Assembly: GCF_003351745.1 (NCBI RefSeq)
Contig: NZ_CP031222.1
Coordinates: 664,207 to 728,206, forward strand
Direction: 5' to 3'
DNA from: Aquirhabdus parva
GTDB lineage: Bacteria; Pseudomonadota; Gammaproteobacteria; Pseudomonadales; Moraxellaceae
DNA length: 64,000 bases
Position 1 is the first letter of the stretch. Each line of letters begins with the position of its first letter. The notes beneath the pieces were generated by a model, which ran no database searches, was not told the origin of the DNA, and saw only the letters and a list, made by a program, of their open reading frames with translations. The position numbers were made by a program, and so were the translations under genes. Below are positions 38,496 through 47,209 of this stretch, in pieces.

Positions 38496-39512
38496 ATGAA
38501 AGCAGTTGGATATAGTCAGTCTTTACCGATCGATCATCCAGAGTCGTTATTGGATATCGAGCTGCCTGAACCACCCATTGGGGATTATGATTTATTGGTT
38601 GAGGTTCGTGCGGTATCGGTAAATCCCGTGGATACCAAGGTGCGCAAAAATGCACAACCACCCTCTGGCGAGTACAAAGTGCTGGGCTGGGATGCAACGG
38701 GTATCGTTAAAGCGGTGGGTCCTAAAGTCACGTTATTTAAACCGAATGATCGCGTGTGGTACGCAGGCTCGATTGCTCGTGCGGGCAGTAATAGTGAACA
38801 TCATGTGGTTGATGAGCGTATCGTTGGTCGCTTGCCTCATAGTCTTGATTTTGCGGCGGCTGCGGCATTGCCATTGACCAGTATTACGGCATGGGAGTTG
38901 TTATTTGAGCGTCTGCAAGTGGTGGAGGGCAAGGCCGATCGCGGTCAAACACTCTTGATTATTGGTGCTGCGGGCGGTGTGGGTTCCATCTTGACGCAAT
39001 TGGCAAGGCAACTTACCGGTCTTACCGTGATAGGCACGGCTTCGCGTCCAGAGACCGCAGAGTGGGTTAAAGCACTGGGCGCTCATCATGTCATCGACCA
39101 CAGCAAACCGTTGTCTGAAGAATTAAAGCGCATAGGCATTCCGGAGGTGACTTTTGTCGCAAGCCTGACGCAAACCGATCAGCACTATGAGCAAATTGTC
39201 GCTGCTTTGGCACCACAAGGGCGTCTAGCACTCATTGATGATCCCGCAAAGCCTTTGGATATTATGCAACTGAAAAGGAAGTCGATTTCACTGCATTGGG
39301 AACTGATGTTCACCCGTCCGATATTTCATACCCCTGATATGATTGAGCAGCATCATTTGCTCAACCGCGTATCTGATCTGATTGATCAAGGCGTGCTAAA
39401 AACCACTTTGGGTGAAAATTTTGGCAAGATCAATGCTGAAAATTTACGCCGTGCCCATGCTTTCATCGAAAGTGGGCAGGCAAAAGGCAAGATTGTTCTT
39501 GAAGGGTTCTGA
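38496..39512 (+). CDS. Zinc-type alcohol dehydrogenase/quinone oxidoreductase family protein
   Basis: 338 residues of the medium-chain dehydrogenase family: GroES-like N-terminal domain (VSVNPVDTKVRKNAQPPSG, VLGWDATGIV) and a Rossmann domain with IIGAAGGVGSILTQLARQL. The zinc ligands of true alcohol dehydrogenases are not evident, so it is probably an NADPH-dependent quinone or enone reductase of the zinc-binding ADH/QOR subgroup. GGAG at 38485-38488 supports ATG 38496 (or 38493). The downstream gene is convergent, 22 bases away. Confidence 0.87.
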   Translation: MKAVGYSQSLPIDHPESLLDIELPEPPIGDYDLLVEVRAVSVNPVDTKVRKNAQPPSGEYKVLGWDATGIVKAVGPKVTLFKPNDRVWYAGSIARAGSNSEHHVVDERIVGRLPHSLDFAAAAALPLTSITAWELLFERLQVVEGKADRGQTLLIIGAAGGVGSILTQLARQLTGLTVIGTASRPETAEWVKALGAHHVIDHSKPLSEELKRIGIPEVTFVASLTQTDQHYEQIVAALAPQGRLALIDDPAKPLDIMQLKRKSISLHWELMFTRPIFHTPDMIEQHHLLNRVSDLIDQGVLKTTLGENFGKINAENLRRAHAFIESGQAKGKIVLEGF

Positions 39513-39534
39513 TCTTGGTTTTATAGCCGTTGCA

Positions 39535-40515
39535 TCAACTTGCAGCTTGGGGCTCGGTGCGATTATTGACGGCCTGTGAGCTGATATCACTGGCAGACCC
39601 TGCGATTGCCGACTGATAAGTGAGCGCACCATTCGTTCCGATGGTGTAGACCGAAATATTGGCTGAGTCTGTATTAGTGACATAAACGGATTGGTTGGAA
39701 GGATCAACCGCAATGGTATAGGGTGCCGTGCCAGTGGCGAGAGCTACGGGTGTCGACACTTCTGTCAATCCGCCATCCGAAGCAATACTGTATTGATGTA
39801 TGCCTGTTGTTGTGACGACATAGGCATACTGTCCATTCGGGCTTATCGCCAAATCATAAGCGCCTACGGTGGATACAGGCGACTCGGCAGTAGATGCTAG
39901 GGAGAGCGTGCCATCGGTACTACTGATTGCATACGTTGAGATCAGTGTATTTCCGGTCAGGACATAGACCACTTGTTTGGTCGGATTGCTGACGATGGCA
40001 TTGGGAGCGGTATTGGATAAGCTTAGAGTGCTATTGAGGCTCAATGTCCCTGTGCTATCTAGGGTGTATTCCGTAATTGAGTTATTGCTTGTACCGCTAT
40101 TCGCGACATAGACAAAGCGACCTGTGGCATCAATGGTGAGTCCGATAGGATTTGCACCACTTGGTGAGTTAAGTGTGGCGACTGGAGCGGTGGACAATGC
40201 TCCTGCATCGTCAATGGTATAGGTGCTGAGTGCGCCTGTTGTATTGTTAGCAACCAGCAGGTATTTACCCGCTATATCTGATGCCAGAGAAAAGTCTGTG
40301 CCCGTGGTAGGCAGTGCAAGGGTTGATAGCAACGTGAGTGTATTCTCCGTCGTACTGCTGCTTCCTGTACTCGAATTATTTTGACGAATACTATAATCGT
40401 AGATACTGTTATTTGCAGGACTGACAAAGTAGGCATGGCCAATTGTTGTTGTTTTTGTACAGGCGGCAATAAAGAGCGGGATAGATAAGCTCACAACTAA
40501 TGCAAGTTTTCTCAT
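39535..40515 (-). CDS. Beta-propeller lipoprotein (lactonase/YncE-like), copy 2
   Basis: 326 residues. Lipobox IAAC gives Cys19. The blade repeats resemble those of the protein at 36074-37018: DPSNQSVYVTNTDSANISVY then TIGTNGAL, and a shared IGHAYFVSPANNSIYDYSI opening. AAGGAAAG lies just before the ATG. The two are clearly paralogues separated by three unrelated genes. Confidence 0.82.
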   Translation of the reverse strand: MRKLALVVSLSIPLFIAACTKTTTIGHAYFVSPANNSIYDYSIRQNNSSTGSSSTTENTLTLLSTLALPTTGTDFSLASDIAGKYLLVANNTTGALSTYTIDDAGALSTAPVATLNSPSGANPIGLTIDATGRFVYVANSGTSNNSITEYTLDSTGTLSLNSTLSLSNTAPNAIVSNPTKQVVYVLTGNTLISTYAISSTDGTLSLASTAESPVSTVGAYDLAISPNGQYAYVVTTTGIHQYSIASDGGLTEVSTPVALATGTAPYTIAVDPSNQSVYVTNTDSANISVYTIGTNGALTYQSAIAGSASDISSQAVNNRTEPQAAS

Positions 40516-40640
40516 AGAATTCTTTCCTTACCCAGCATATTTTGATCAGAATAAGCTCCATCATAGTGGTGTTTTACATCCAGATTTTGAGTACCTCGTT
40601 ATTGGATCGTATTTTTTTGCAACTGCTTTGTTATGGCTAT

Positions 40641-40671
40641 AAAAAAACCTCGCTGTTTGCGAGGTTTTTTT
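40641..40671. terminator. Bidirectional intrinsic terminator near serA
   Basis: AAAAAAACCTCGC at 40641-40653 pairs with GCGAGGTTTTTTT at 40659-40671 around TGTTT. On the minus strand it ends the serA transcript, whose stop is 16 bases away. Confidence 0.93.
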
Positions 40672-40686
40672 GACATCATTCTTTGA

Positions 40687-41919
40687 TTAGTAGAGTACGC
40701 GTACGCGCATGGTGCCTTCTACACTTTGCAGTTTTTCAAATGCCCGTGCAGAGTCATCATCATCTACATCCATCACGAGGTACCCGATGTCACCCTTAGT
40801 CATCAAGCTTTGTGCAGAGATATTAATGTTGTTCTGCGCAAACAAGGTGTTGACCGCAGACAATACGCCGGGGACGTTCTTGTGGATATGCAGCAGACGA
40901 TGTGTGCCTTCTTGCTTCGGAATCGAAACTTCTGGGAAGTTAACCGAAGTGATGGTTGCGCCGCTATCAGAGTAGCGTACAAACTTGTCAGCAACTTCCA
41001 GACCGATGTTGGCCTGCGCTTCGAGGGTTGAGCCTCCGATATGCGGAGTCAAAATCACGTTGTCGTACTTACGCAGTGGAGACAAGAATTCTTCGTCGTT
41101 TGCTTTTGGCTCTTTCGGGAAGACGTCGATCGCAGCGCCGCCCAGATGACCACTTTCAATGGCTGCAGCCAAGTCATCAATCACCACACAAGTACCGCGT
41201 GCTGCATTGATGAAAATTGAGCCTTTTTTCATTTTGGCAAATTGTTCTGCGGCCATCATGTTATTGGTCGATGGTAATTGTGGGACGTGCAGTGAAACCA
41301 CATCAGCGGTAGATAACAACTCATCCATGCTGCCCACTTGACGCGCATTACCCAAGGGCAATTTGGTGACCACGTCAAAGTAAATCACTTTCATACCCAG
41401 TGATTCAGCCAGAACAGACAATTGAGAACCAATAGAACCGTAACCGACCAAACCTAAAGTCTTGCCACGGGCTTCGTATGAGCCTTCAGCTGATTTTGAC
41501 CAGCCGCCGCGATGCACCAAGGCATTTTTTTCAGGAATGCCGCGCAGTAATAGAATTAGTTGACCGAGTACCAGTTCAGCGACTGAGCGGGTATTCGAAT
41601 ACGGTGCGTTAAATACAGGTACGCCACGTGCGAGTGCTGCATCTAAATCAACTTGGTTGGTTCCAATACAGAAACAGCCAATAGAGGTCAGTTTGTTAGC
41701 GGCATCAAGGACTTTTTCAGTCACGTTGGTGCGGGAGCGAATACCCAAGAAATGCACATCTTTGATCGCTTCAATCAGCGCATCTTCGTCCAGCGCAGTT
41801 TTACGATAGTCAATGTTGGTGTAGCCATTTGCATGGAGCTCATCGAGGGCGGTCTGGTGAACGCCTTCGAGAAGCAAGAAACGGATTTTATCTTTTTCCA
41901 AAGAAAACTGCTGACTCAT
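40687..41919 (-). CDS. serA: D-3-phosphoglycerate dehydrogenase
   Basis: 410 residues. Oxidises 3-phosphoglycerate to 3-phosphohydroxypyruvate, the first step of serine synthesis. The NAD site is GLVGYGSIGSQL, catalytic Arg is in FINAARGTCV, and the His/Glu pair is in LTPHIGGSTLEAQ. A C-terminal ACT domain (residues about 340-410) gives serine feedback control. The divergent neighbour is D-2-hydroxyglutarate dehydrogenase, whose substrate SerA can make from 2-oxoglutarate. Confidence 0.96.
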   Translation of the reverse strand: MSQQFSLEKDKIRFLLLEGVHQTALDELHANGYTNIDYRKTALDEDALIEAIKDVHFLGIRSRTNVTEKVLDAANKLTSIGCFCIGTNQVDLDAALARGVPVFNAPYSNTRSVAELVLGQLILLLRGIPEKNALVHRGGWSKSAEGSYEARGKTLGLVGYGSIGSQLSVLAESLGMKVIYFDVVTKLPLGNARQVGSMDELLSTADVVSLHVPQLPSTNNMMAAEQFAKMKKGSIFINAARGTCVVIDDLAAAIESGHLGGAAIDVFPKEPKANDEEFLSPLRKYDNVILTPHIGGSTLEAQANIGLEVADKFVRYSDSGATITSVNFPEVSIPKQEGTHRLLHIHKNVPGVLSAVNTLFAQNNINISAQSLMTKGDIGYLVMDVDDDDSARAFEKLQSVEGTMRVRVLY

Positions 41920-42025
41920 GATGTGCTCTCAAAATTAACGCAATTGGTGCTTCGCCACAAAATAGGCGGCTATGGTAACATATTACAATCTTTTATTGCT
42001 TGACCGTCCTTATAGGTTTTCATAC

Positions 42026-43447
42026 ATGAATGCGCCACAAAACAGCTTAACAACCCCAGTTTTACCGCCAGAGTTGATCACCCGTTTGCAGCAAGCTGTG
42101 GGCGAGGCGCGTGTGCACTTGGACAGCGATACCTTGAAAACTTGGGGTAAGGACTGGACCAAGCATTTCGAGCCCAATCCATCGGTCGTGGTTTTCCCAG
42201 CGAATACGCTTGAAGTACAAGCAGTGGTGAAGTTGGCCAACGAGTTTGGCATTGCCATTACCCCTAGTGGCGGTCGTACAGGCTTGTCAGCGGGTGCGGT
42301 TGCAGCCAATGGCGAGATCGTGGTTAGTCTTGATCGCATGAATAAAGTGATTGATTTCTTGCCTGCGGATCGTATGGTGCGGATTCAGGCGGGTGTAGTG
42401 ACTGAACAATTACAGCAATTTGCCGAAGAGCAAGGTTTGTACTATCCCGTAGATTTCGCGTCAGCCGGTTCCAGCCAGATCGGCGGCAATATCGGTACCA
42501 ATGCTGGCGGAATTAAAGTCATCAAATACGGTATGACCCGTCAGTGGGTTCTAGGCATGACGGTTGTGACGGGCAAAGGTGATATCCTTCGTTTGAATAA
42601 AGGCATGATCAAAAATGCTACTGGCTATGATTTACGTCATCTGATGATTGGTGCGGAAGGTACACTGGGTATCGTTTGTGAAGTGGACATCAAACTGGAA
42701 CGTCAGCCGCAGGATTTACGTGTCTTAGTTCTGGGTGTGCCCGAATTTGCTGCGGTGATGCACATTTTACAAGCCTTCCAAAATCGTCTGGATCTGACTG
42801 CATTTGAGTTCTTTAATGAACTCGCGATTCAAAAAGTCATTGCTCACACCGGTATTCCGCGTCCGTTTGAGTCTGCATGTCCATTCTACGTATTACTTGA
42901 GTTTGAAGGTAAGTTTGAAGCGGTGGTAGATGATGCAATGCAGACCTTTGAGCATTGTATGGAGCAGGGGTGGGTGATTGATGGCGTGATGAGTCAAAAT
43001 CAGAGTCAAGCCGCGACGTTGTGGCGTTTGCGCGAAGACATTAGCGAAACCATTGCGGCATTTACGCCGTATAAGAATGACATCTCGGTCTTGATTACCC
43101 ATGTGCCTGCATTTATCGCGGATATAGACGCGATTGTGACCGAGTTTTATCCAGACTTTGAGATTTGCTGGTTTGGTCATATTGGTGATGGCAATTTGCA
43201 TTTGAATATCTTGAAGCCTGCCAATCTGACTAAAGACGAATTCTTTGAGAAGTGTAAAGTCGTCAATAAGCATGTTTTTGAAACTGTGCAGAAATATGAT
43301 GGCTCGATCTCTGCTGAACACGGGGTCGGCATGACCAAGAAAGACTATCTGCATTACACGCGTGATGAAGTGGAAATTGAATATCTACGTGAAATCAAAA
43401 AGGTCTTCGATCCGAAAGGGATTATGAATCCTGGGAAGATTTTTTAA
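42026..43447 (+). CDS. D-2-hydroxyglutarate dehydrogenase (FAD-linked oxidase)
   Basis: 473 residues of the FAD-binding oxidase/GlcD superfamily: PSGGRTGLSAGAVA and GSSQIGGNIGTNAGGIKVIK bind FAD, then the C-terminal cap with WFGHIGDGNLHLNIL and SAEHGVG, the metal- and substrate-binding region. Recycling of D-2-hydroxyglutarate made by SerA is the known role of the serA-linked homologue in Pseudomonas; assignment here rests on that linkage. ATG 42026 is preferred over the longer frame from 41972, because homologues start close to it. It is divergent from serA across 106 bases. Confidence 0.9.
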   Translation: MNAPQNSLTTPVLPPELITRLQQAVGEARVHLDSDTLKTWGKDWTKHFEPNPSVVVFPANTLEVQAVVKLANEFGIAITPSGGRTGLSAGAVAANGEIVVSLDRMNKVIDFLPADRMVRIQAGVVTEQLQQFAEEQGLYYPVDFASAGSSQIGGNIGTNAGGIKVIKYGMTRQWVLGMTVVTGKGDILRLNKGMIKNATGYDLRHLMIGAEGTLGIVCEVDIKLERQPQDLRVLVLGVPEFAAVMHILQAFQNRLDLTAFEFFNELAIQKVIAHTGIPRPFESACPFYVLLEFEGKFEAVVDDAMQTFEHCMEQGWVIDGVMSQNQSQAATLWRLREDISETIAAFTPYKNDISVLITHVPAFIADIDAIVTEFYPDFEICWFGHIGDGNLHLNILKPANLTKDEFFEKCKVVNKHVFETVQKYDGSISAEHGVGMTKKDYLHYTRDEVEIEYLREIKKVFDPKGIMNPGKIF

Positions 43448-43448
43448 G

Positions 43449-43808
43449 TTGCTTAATGCCTGCCCGTGTTGCGGCCATTTTGTTTTTGTCAATTATGGTT
43501 CATACGATATTTGCCCCATTTGTTTCTGGGAGGATGATTGGACTCAACTTCAATATCCGTTTACTGATGGCGGTACAAATCAAGTGAGTTTGGCTGTTGC
43601 CCAAATTAACTATGTTCAGTTCGCGGCATGTAGATTTGACCTGATTAAAAATGTGCGTATCCCTTTGGGAAATGAGTATTTAGATGATCGATGGTTTCCA
43701 CTTTGGGCAAAAGCCATTAAGTGGAAAGGCTTTGAGATTGATCATGAGCAAAGTAGTTTAGAGCCAGATGTTTCCCCGCAATTCATCCCGTATTGGTTAA
43801 ATAATTGA
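43449..43808 (+). CDS. CPCC-family cysteine-rich protein
   Basis: 119 residues. CPCCGH at the N-terminus and ICPICFWEDDW form the two Cys pairs of the CPCC domain, probably a zinc site. The start is TTG at 43449, one base after the preceding stop; no ATG lies upstream of the first Cys pair. GGGAAG at 43433-43438 is ten bases away. Function unknown; it is coupled to the dehydrogenase in front. Confidence 0.75.
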   Translation: MLNACPCCGHFVFVNYGSYDICPICFWEDDWTQLQYPFTDGGTNQVSLAVAQINYVQFAACRFDLIKNVRIPLGNEYLDDRWFPLWAKAIKWKGFEIDHEQSSLEPDVSPQFIPYWLNN

Positions 43809-43823
43809 ATTTAGGTCACTTAA

Positions 43824-44465
43824 ATGAAACCCACTAAAATCGTCTGTGTTGGCCGCAACTATGCAGATCATGCCAAAGAACTTGGTAATGCGGTACCGAA
43901 CCCTTTATCTGAGCCACCTATTCTTTTCATCAAGCCCCCAAGCAGCTTAATTGGTTTAGATGAGGGTATTACTTGGAAAGATGGACTGGGTGAGTGTCAT
44001 TTTGAGTGTGAACTCTCAATCCAAATTGGACAGACGCTAAAAGATGCGGATGAAGTACAAGCCCGCGCAGCCATTTCAGGTGTGACTCTAGGATTGGATC
44101 TCACCTTACGGGATTTGCAAAATAGCCTCAAGAAACAAGGCTATCCTTGGGAGCGGGCCAAAGCTTTTGATGGCTCGTGCGTGCTTGGCGATTGGCTGGC
44201 ACCGGATTTCATCACCGACTATAAGAATGCAAGTTATACCTTTAAAGTCAACGGCGAGACCCGCCAAACCGGTGAAACCTCACATATGCTGTTTGATGTG
44301 ATTGGGCTGATTGCCCATATCAGCCATACCTTTACGCTAGAAAAAGGCGATGTCGTGATGACGGGTACACCGGCAGGTGTAGCGGCTCTGCACGCCGGTG
44401 ATCAGTTGGAAATGACACTCGATACCCAGCTTGGCGCAGTTAGCTGGAAGACGTTTGTTCGCTAG
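43824..44465 (+). CDS. Fumarylacetoacetate hydrolase family protein
   Basis: 213 residues with the FAH core: KIVCVGRNYADHAKEL, the metal-binding acidic residues in ECHFECELSIQIG and LGLDLTLRDLQ, and VVMTGTPAGVAAL. The family includes acylpyruvases, oxaloacetate decarboxylases and hydratases; the single-domain form here is YcgM-like. It ends 26 bases inside the 3' end of the convergent SulP gene. Confidence 0.9.
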   Translation: MKPTKIVCVGRNYADHAKELGNAVPNPLSEPPILFIKPPSSLIGLDEGITWKDGLGECHFECELSIQIGQTLKDADEVQARAAISGVTLGLDLTLRDLQNSLKKQGYPWERAKAFDGSCVLGDWLAPDFITDYKNASYTFKVNGETRQTGETSHMLFDVIGLIAHISHTFTLEKGDVVMTGTPAGVAALHAGDQLEMTLDTQLGAVSWKTFVR

Positions 44466-46116
44466 TTGCTGATGTATTCTGAGCTCTGGCTTCACTAACG
44501 GCATCATAGACACTGCGTGGGTCATAGCAGGATGCTGGGATCTCTGGGAAATTAGCACGTTGTAAAATATCACGCAGTGGATCTTTGACACGTGCTAAGA
44601 GTAGCTTTACTTCCTTTTTCTGCATCGCATCGGCAAAGTCGCGGAGTGCTTCCAGACTGGTGCTGTCGAGGTTGGGTGACTCTTCAAAGCTGATAATCAC
44701 GATTTGAGTGGCGGGTAAATTGAGCACTTGATCGTGTATCATGCCAAAGATACGTTCGGCATTGGCAAAGAAGAGCGATGATTCTGGACGTGCGATCAGC
44801 ACATTCGGGAGAGTCTTTGCGTCAGGATGACGTTTAATATCCACATAATCACGAGTGTCCCCCAGTTCCCCAAGCCACGCCACCCGTGACTCTGATAAGT
44901 TGCGTAGCATCATGATTAGACTGACGCCAATCGCTGCCAGCAATCCATCCAAAACACCCAATACCAATACTGCAACGAGGGCTGAGATGACAATAATTCG
45001 ATCCCGGTGCCACAGGAAATAGGGGCGGAATGTCTGCCAGCTAATGTTATGACTGACGGCATGTATCACGATTGCTGCGAGTACAGGTTCTGGTGTGTGC
45101 TCAATCCAAGGTAATAACGTCAGCACGAGAATCAACACGACGATGGCGGCAATCCAACCAGACCAACGACTTTGTGCGCCCGCCGATTCATTGGCGGATG
45201 TCGCGGAATATCCTGCACCAACAGGCATGCCCTGAAATAAACCCGAAGCAATATTAGCAATGCCAAACGCCATCAAGTCTCGATTAGGTGCAGAAGGGTC
45301 GCCATGTTGAATGGCAAAGGTACGAATGGCACCATAAGACTCGGCATATAGAATCATCACCATGGCAACCGCAAGCTCCCCAAGTCGAAGCCATTCTGTA
45401 CGAGTGAGGTCTGGAATAGTCGGCATGCTGAGGCTTAGATTAATCGTACCGACAGCAGCAACGCCATGTGATGTGGTAAAACCAGAAACATCCAATGCAA
45501 TCCCTGCTGCAATCACAATCAGTGCCCCGGGAACCGCGCGCCATGTCGCTAAAACTTTGAGTAGAGTCAATGCGACAACAGCGATCAATAAGCCCGTCAG
45601 ATTCCACTGTGGAGAGGCGATGATTAAATCATTCACATAACGAAAAATATCAGAATGAGTTGGGTGAATGGCGATGATATTGGGAAACTGTTTAATCACA
45701 ATCGTAATCGCCAAACCCACGGCAAAACCACGAAGGACGGGTTTGGCAATGAAGTTTGAAGCTTCGCCGAGTTTCGCAACCGACGCAAGGATAAAGAAAA
45801 CGCCCGTCAGAATGACCAGTCCGCTGGCCAGTAAAAGACGCAGGGATAGATCTGGGCCAGCCATAGAGCTAACTGCCGCAACCAAAACGGCTGCAGATGA
45901 CGACGTCGCTGAGACAATTGCAAAACGACTTGTCCCGATGAATCCATAACAAAGGAGCCCAATCAACAACGCAATGACACCCGCTTGAGGCGGCATGCCT
46001 GCAATGCCGGAATATGCCACCGCTTCTGGCAGCAGTAATCCTGCAATGGAAAGGCCAGCGACAAGATCGGCGAGACGTGAGGGGTTCGCTGCGAGGCTTT
46101 GAGTGGGGTTAGTCAT
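44440..46116 (-). CDS. SulP-family anion transporter with STAS domain
   Basis: 558 residues. A membrane domain of 10-14 helices begins with LLLPEAVAYSGIAGMPPQAG and carries the SulP signature. A cytoplasmic STAS domain (about residues 425-545: VLIARPESSLFFANAERIF, then IISFEESPNLDSTSLEALRD) follows. Family members carry sulfate, bicarbonate or dicarboxylates; the substrate cannot be told. The 3' end overlaps the convergent FAH gene by 26 bases. Confidence 0.9.
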   Translation of the reverse strand: MTNPTQSLAANPSRLADLVAGLSIAGLLLPEAVAYSGIAGMPPQAGVIALLIGLLCYGFIGTSRFAIVSATSSSAAVLVAAVSSMAGPDLSLRLLLASGLVILTGVFFILASVAKLGEASNFIAKPVLRGFAVGLAITIVIKQFPNIIAIHPTHSDIFRYVNDLIIASPQWNLTGLLIAVVALTLLKVLATWRAVPGALIVIAAGIALDVSGFTTSHGVAAVGTINLSLSMPTIPDLTRTEWLRLGELAVAMVMILYAESYGAIRTFAIQHGDPSAPNRDLMAFGIANIASGLFQGMPVGAGYSATSANESAGAQSRWSGWIAAIVVLILVLTLLPWIEHTPEPVLAAIVIHAVSHNISWQTFRPYFLWHRDRIIVISALVAVLVLGVLDGLLAAIGVSLIMMLRNLSESRVAWLGELGDTRDYVDIKRHPDAKTLPNVLIARPESSLFFANAERIFGMIHDQVLNLPATQIVIISFEESPNLDSTSLEALRDFADAMQKKEVKLLLARVKDPLRDILQRANFPEIPASCYDPRSVYDAVSEARAQNTSATSEQTSSS

Positions 46117-46170
46117 GATATGCGTGGGCTATCCATTGAGGGGTTGTTCTTGTTGTGATCAATATAAATG

Positions 46171-46204
46171 AAAACGCCGACATCTTAAAAGTTGTCGGCG
46201 TTTT
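46171..46204. terminator. Bidirectional intrinsic terminator upstream of sulP
   Basis: AAAACGCCGACA at 46171-46182 pairs with TGTCGGCGTTTT at 46193-46204. On the minus strand it ends the transcript of the repeat-protein gene at 46243-47007. Confidence 0.9.
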
Positions 46205-46242
46205 TTTCAGAACGAACGTTTTACGGCTTAATCTGGATTTGA

Positions 46243-47007
46243 TTAAGAGCAAGCCTTGTTATGGTCAGGACGTGCACCAGCGGCTTTCGCAGCTGCTTCA
46301 GTCATATATTGACCCTGTTTGGTTTTGCCATACCAGTGTGAACCTTGGCAATGGTAGACGTTTGAATCGGTGTTGACCCATACTTGTCCAGCGCCGCCGC
46401 CAGCAGCGACCGCACCAGCAGTTACTGCAGCAGCAGGGGCAGCTTTAGCCGCTACGGTTGCTGGTGCAGGCGCTGCGGCTGGCGCAGGGGCTGCTGCAGG
46501 TTCCGTTGGTTTTTTACCGAATAATGAGAAGCCTTTCTTTTCAGGTGCTGGCGCTGCGGCGGCAGGTGCTGTCGTGGTTGTCGTTGCGGCAGTGGTTGCA
46601 CCAGCTGTTGCGTACCAATCTTTGACGCCTTTATGTCCACGACATGCGCCTTTTTTGTTTGCGCCTGTGTAGTAAGTGCCATCATTACATAGACCTGTTG
46701 CACCTGCTGGAGCAGGGCCCGTTGCTGCAACTGACGTTGTTGTGGTCACAGTCGTTTTCTTCGGTAGTGCTACAGGTGCAGCGGTTGTGGTCACTGCGGC
46801 AGCTGCGGTACCTGTGCCGTACCAGTCTTTGACGCCTTTATGTCCACGGCATGCCCCTTTTTTTGCGGTGCCATTGTAGTATGATCCGTCGTTACAGAGG
46901 CCGGTTGAACCTGTTGGGGCGGTTGCTGGCGCGGCAACATCCGCTGCGTAAACACCTGTGGTCATGAGGCCAAGCATAAGTGCTGCAGATGCGAATAATG
47001 CTTTCAT
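46243..47007 (-). CDS. Exported DUF3761-like repeat protein
   Basis: 254 residues with a signal peptide (cleavage near VYA-AD). Two near-identical units of about 30 residues, GLCNDGSYYNGTAKKGACRG and GLCNDGTYYTGANKKGACRG, each followed by HKGVKDWY, match DUF3761. They are joined and followed by low-complexity Ala/Thr/Pro linkers. A third domain at the C-terminus has VWVNTDSNVYHCQGSHWYGK and ends in KACS. Cys pairs in each unit probably form disulfides in the periplasm. Function unknown. Confidence 0.8.
   Translation of the reverse strand: MKALFASAALMLGLMTTGVYAADVAAPATAPTGSTGLCNDGSYYNGTAKKGACRGHKGVKDWYGTGTAAAAVTTTAAPVALPKKTTVTTTTSVAATGPAPAGATGLCNDGTYYTGANKKGACRGHKGVKDWYATAGATTAATTTTTAPAAAAPAPEKKGFSLFGKKPTEPAAAPAPAAAPAPATVAAKAAPAAAVTAGAVAAGGGAGQVWVNTDSNVYHCQGSHWYGKTKQGQYMTEAAAKAAGARPDHNKACS
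46612..46916. repeat. Internal direct repeat of the DUF3761-like gene
   Basis: Two copies of about 97 bases at roughly 46612-46708 and 46820-46916. They share blocks such as TTTGACGCCTTTATGTCCAC without change, so the duplication is recent or kept by conversion. Confidence 0.7.
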
Positions 47008-47209
47008 ATGAGTTCTCGCTTTAAGTCAAATTGATTATCAAAAAATTAAGGACAGCTATAATTAACATTGGCGGAAGACGAAAGCATTGACGTGCTTGGT
47101 CATCATGACCATATCGAGATCCTAGCGCGATAATAGCTTGATGTGATTTATTTTTGTTTATGATTTACAAATAATAATGTTTGATAAATGTTCGAATTGT
47201 GCAGAAAAG

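Noticed and set aside
42893-43354. Open frame of 153 codons antisense to the D2HGDH gene
   Set aside because: Shadow of a conserved gene with no independent support.
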